Shown one piece after another: positions 63,369 through 64,000 of a stretch of DNA of 64,000 bases. The position numbers and the translations under genes were made by a program. Location: assembly GCF_900197595.1 (NCBI RefSeq), contig NZ_FZLO01000007.1:1-64000 (forward strand). Direction: 5' to 3'. Within the stretch, counting starts at the first letter, position 1. Each line of letters begins with the position of its first letter. The notes under the pieces were generated by a model that saw only the letters and a list, made by a program, of their open reading frames with translations, searched no databases and was not told where the DNA came from. This DNA is from Scatolibacter rhodanostii. GTDB lineage: Bacteria > Bacillota > Clostridia > Oscillospirales > Acutalibacteraceae.

Positions 63369-63423
63369 AGATGAAAAGAAGAATGTAAAGACAAATAATC
63401 ACCTTTTTGAAAGGATAAAATAT

Positions 63424-64000
63424 ATGGTAAAGAATAAGATTGAAGTTAGGAATTTAAATCTACATTACAGTCAGAATCATGCACTGAAAGATATTAATGT
63501 GTTTTTACCTGAAAAAGAAATCAGCGCTTTTATTGGACCATCTGGTTGCGGAAAATCCACTTTTTTAAAAACGTTGAACCGCATGAATGACTTGGTAGAT
63601 GGTGTGCGTATTGATGGTGAGGTTTTGTTAGATGATGAAAATATTTATGATAACAGGGTAGACACTACGATTTTACGAAAAAAAATTGGCATGGTATTTC
63701 AGCAGCCCAATCCGTTCCCTATGAGCGTCTACGATAATGTTGCTTATGGACCTCGTACACATGGATTGAAAAATAAAGCGCAGTTAGATGAAATTGTAGA
63801 AAAAGCACTTCGTGATGCTGCTATTTGGGACGAAGTCAAAGACCGCTTGAAAAAGAGTGCACTCGGACTTTCGGGTGGACAGCAGCAAAGACTTTGTATG
63901 GCAAGAGCCTTGGCTATTCAGCCCGATGTTTTGCTGATGGATGAACCGACCAGCGCACTTGACCCAATCTCAACCTCTAAAATTGAAGATTTGGTTACGC
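63424..64000 (+). CDS. pstB: Phosphate ABC transporter ATPase PstB (3' end beyond the window)
   Basis: The first 192 residues are present. Walker [10 protein letters not shown], the PstB-type [10 protein letters not shown] stretch, [22 protein letters not shown] and [33 protein letters not shown] are all seen. AAAGGA lies 8 bp before the ATG. The gene is cut by the window edge, not truncated biologically. Confidence 0.95.
   Translation, partial: MVKNKIEVRNLNLHYSQNHALKDINVFLPEKEISAFIGPSGCGKSTFLKTLNRMNDLVDGVRIDGEVLLDDENIYDNRVDTTILRKKIGMVFQQPNPFPMSVYDNVAYGPRTHGLKNKAQLDEIVEKALRDAAIWDEVKDRLKKSALGLSGGQQQRLCMARALAIQPDVLLMDEPTSALDPISTSKIEDLVT

Overview
The window looks like the chromosome of a low-GC, anaerobic, probably spore-forming member of the Clostridia. 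The evidence is AT-rich intergenic DNA with sigma-A promoters, strong AGGAGG ribosome sites, Firmicutes-type genes (rpsT, a BclA/BclB-like exosporium collagen protein, a SpoIIE-type phosphatase, a T-box leader), tRNA-dependent Asn-tRNA formation, and an HTH-superoxide-reductase fusion typical of anaerobes. The species cannot be fixed from the sequence alone.

Layout. (1) 1-590: the 3' end of a 23S rRNA followed by tRNA-Lys, Glu, Asn and Met, with no 5S gene between. (2) 1036-15603: one long catabolic operon behind a perfect sigma-A promoter: a complete peptide-type ABC importer, an S9 peptidase, two M20 amidohydrolases, a MmgE/PrpD protein, a fumarase-superfamily lyase, a GNAT acyltransferase and an enolase-superfamily enzyme. 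This looks like uptake and stepwise breakdown of an unusual peptide-like or N-substituted amino-acid compound. (3) 15687-16634: a MerR regulator with its own 19-bp-spacer promoter. (4) 16696-24870: a RiPP/bacteriocin-type export cluster (STAS protein, membrane phosphatase fused to an anti-sigma-like kinase, short HlyD-like protein, two NHLM-type ABC exporters) ending in three Nif11-type precursors. Each precursor has a 61-residue leader ending in Gly-Gly and an unrelated, cysteine-free core. (5) 24974-26325: collagen-like exosporium protein. (6) 26523-30535: a Zur-like Fur regulator with a palindromic operator, a His-rich CobW metallochaperone, a CobW-permease fusion and a DUF1980 protein. (7) 30597-38000: small membrane proteins, rpsT, the HTH-desulfoferrodoxin regulator, an amino-acid ABC importer, an RluA pseudouridine synthase and MgtE. 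(8) 38252-44679: an L,D-transpeptidase, then T-box - aspS - gatCAB. (9) 44693-53189: aspartase divergent from an Lrp regulator, a second amino-acid ABC importer, a cytidylate-kinase-like protein, a class III aminotransferase and an iron alcohol dehydrogenase. The last three genes are separated by structured intergenic RNA, one part of which has alternative terminator and antiterminator hairpins. (10) 53307-60056: a beta-propeller/solute-binding lipoprotein fusion, then a heterodimeric ABC exporter with a MarR regulator. (11) 60242 to the end: pstS-pstC-pstA-pstB, cut off in pstB.

How the parts fit. Amino acids and peptides are the main theme: three importers, peptidases, aspartase, an aminotransferase and an amino-acid-sensing Lrp protein point to amino-acid fermentation. 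The least understood parts are the partner-switch/Nif11 export cluster, the 1-15.6 kb catabolic operon, and the leader or small RNAs near 47.1, 50.4 and 51.8 kb.
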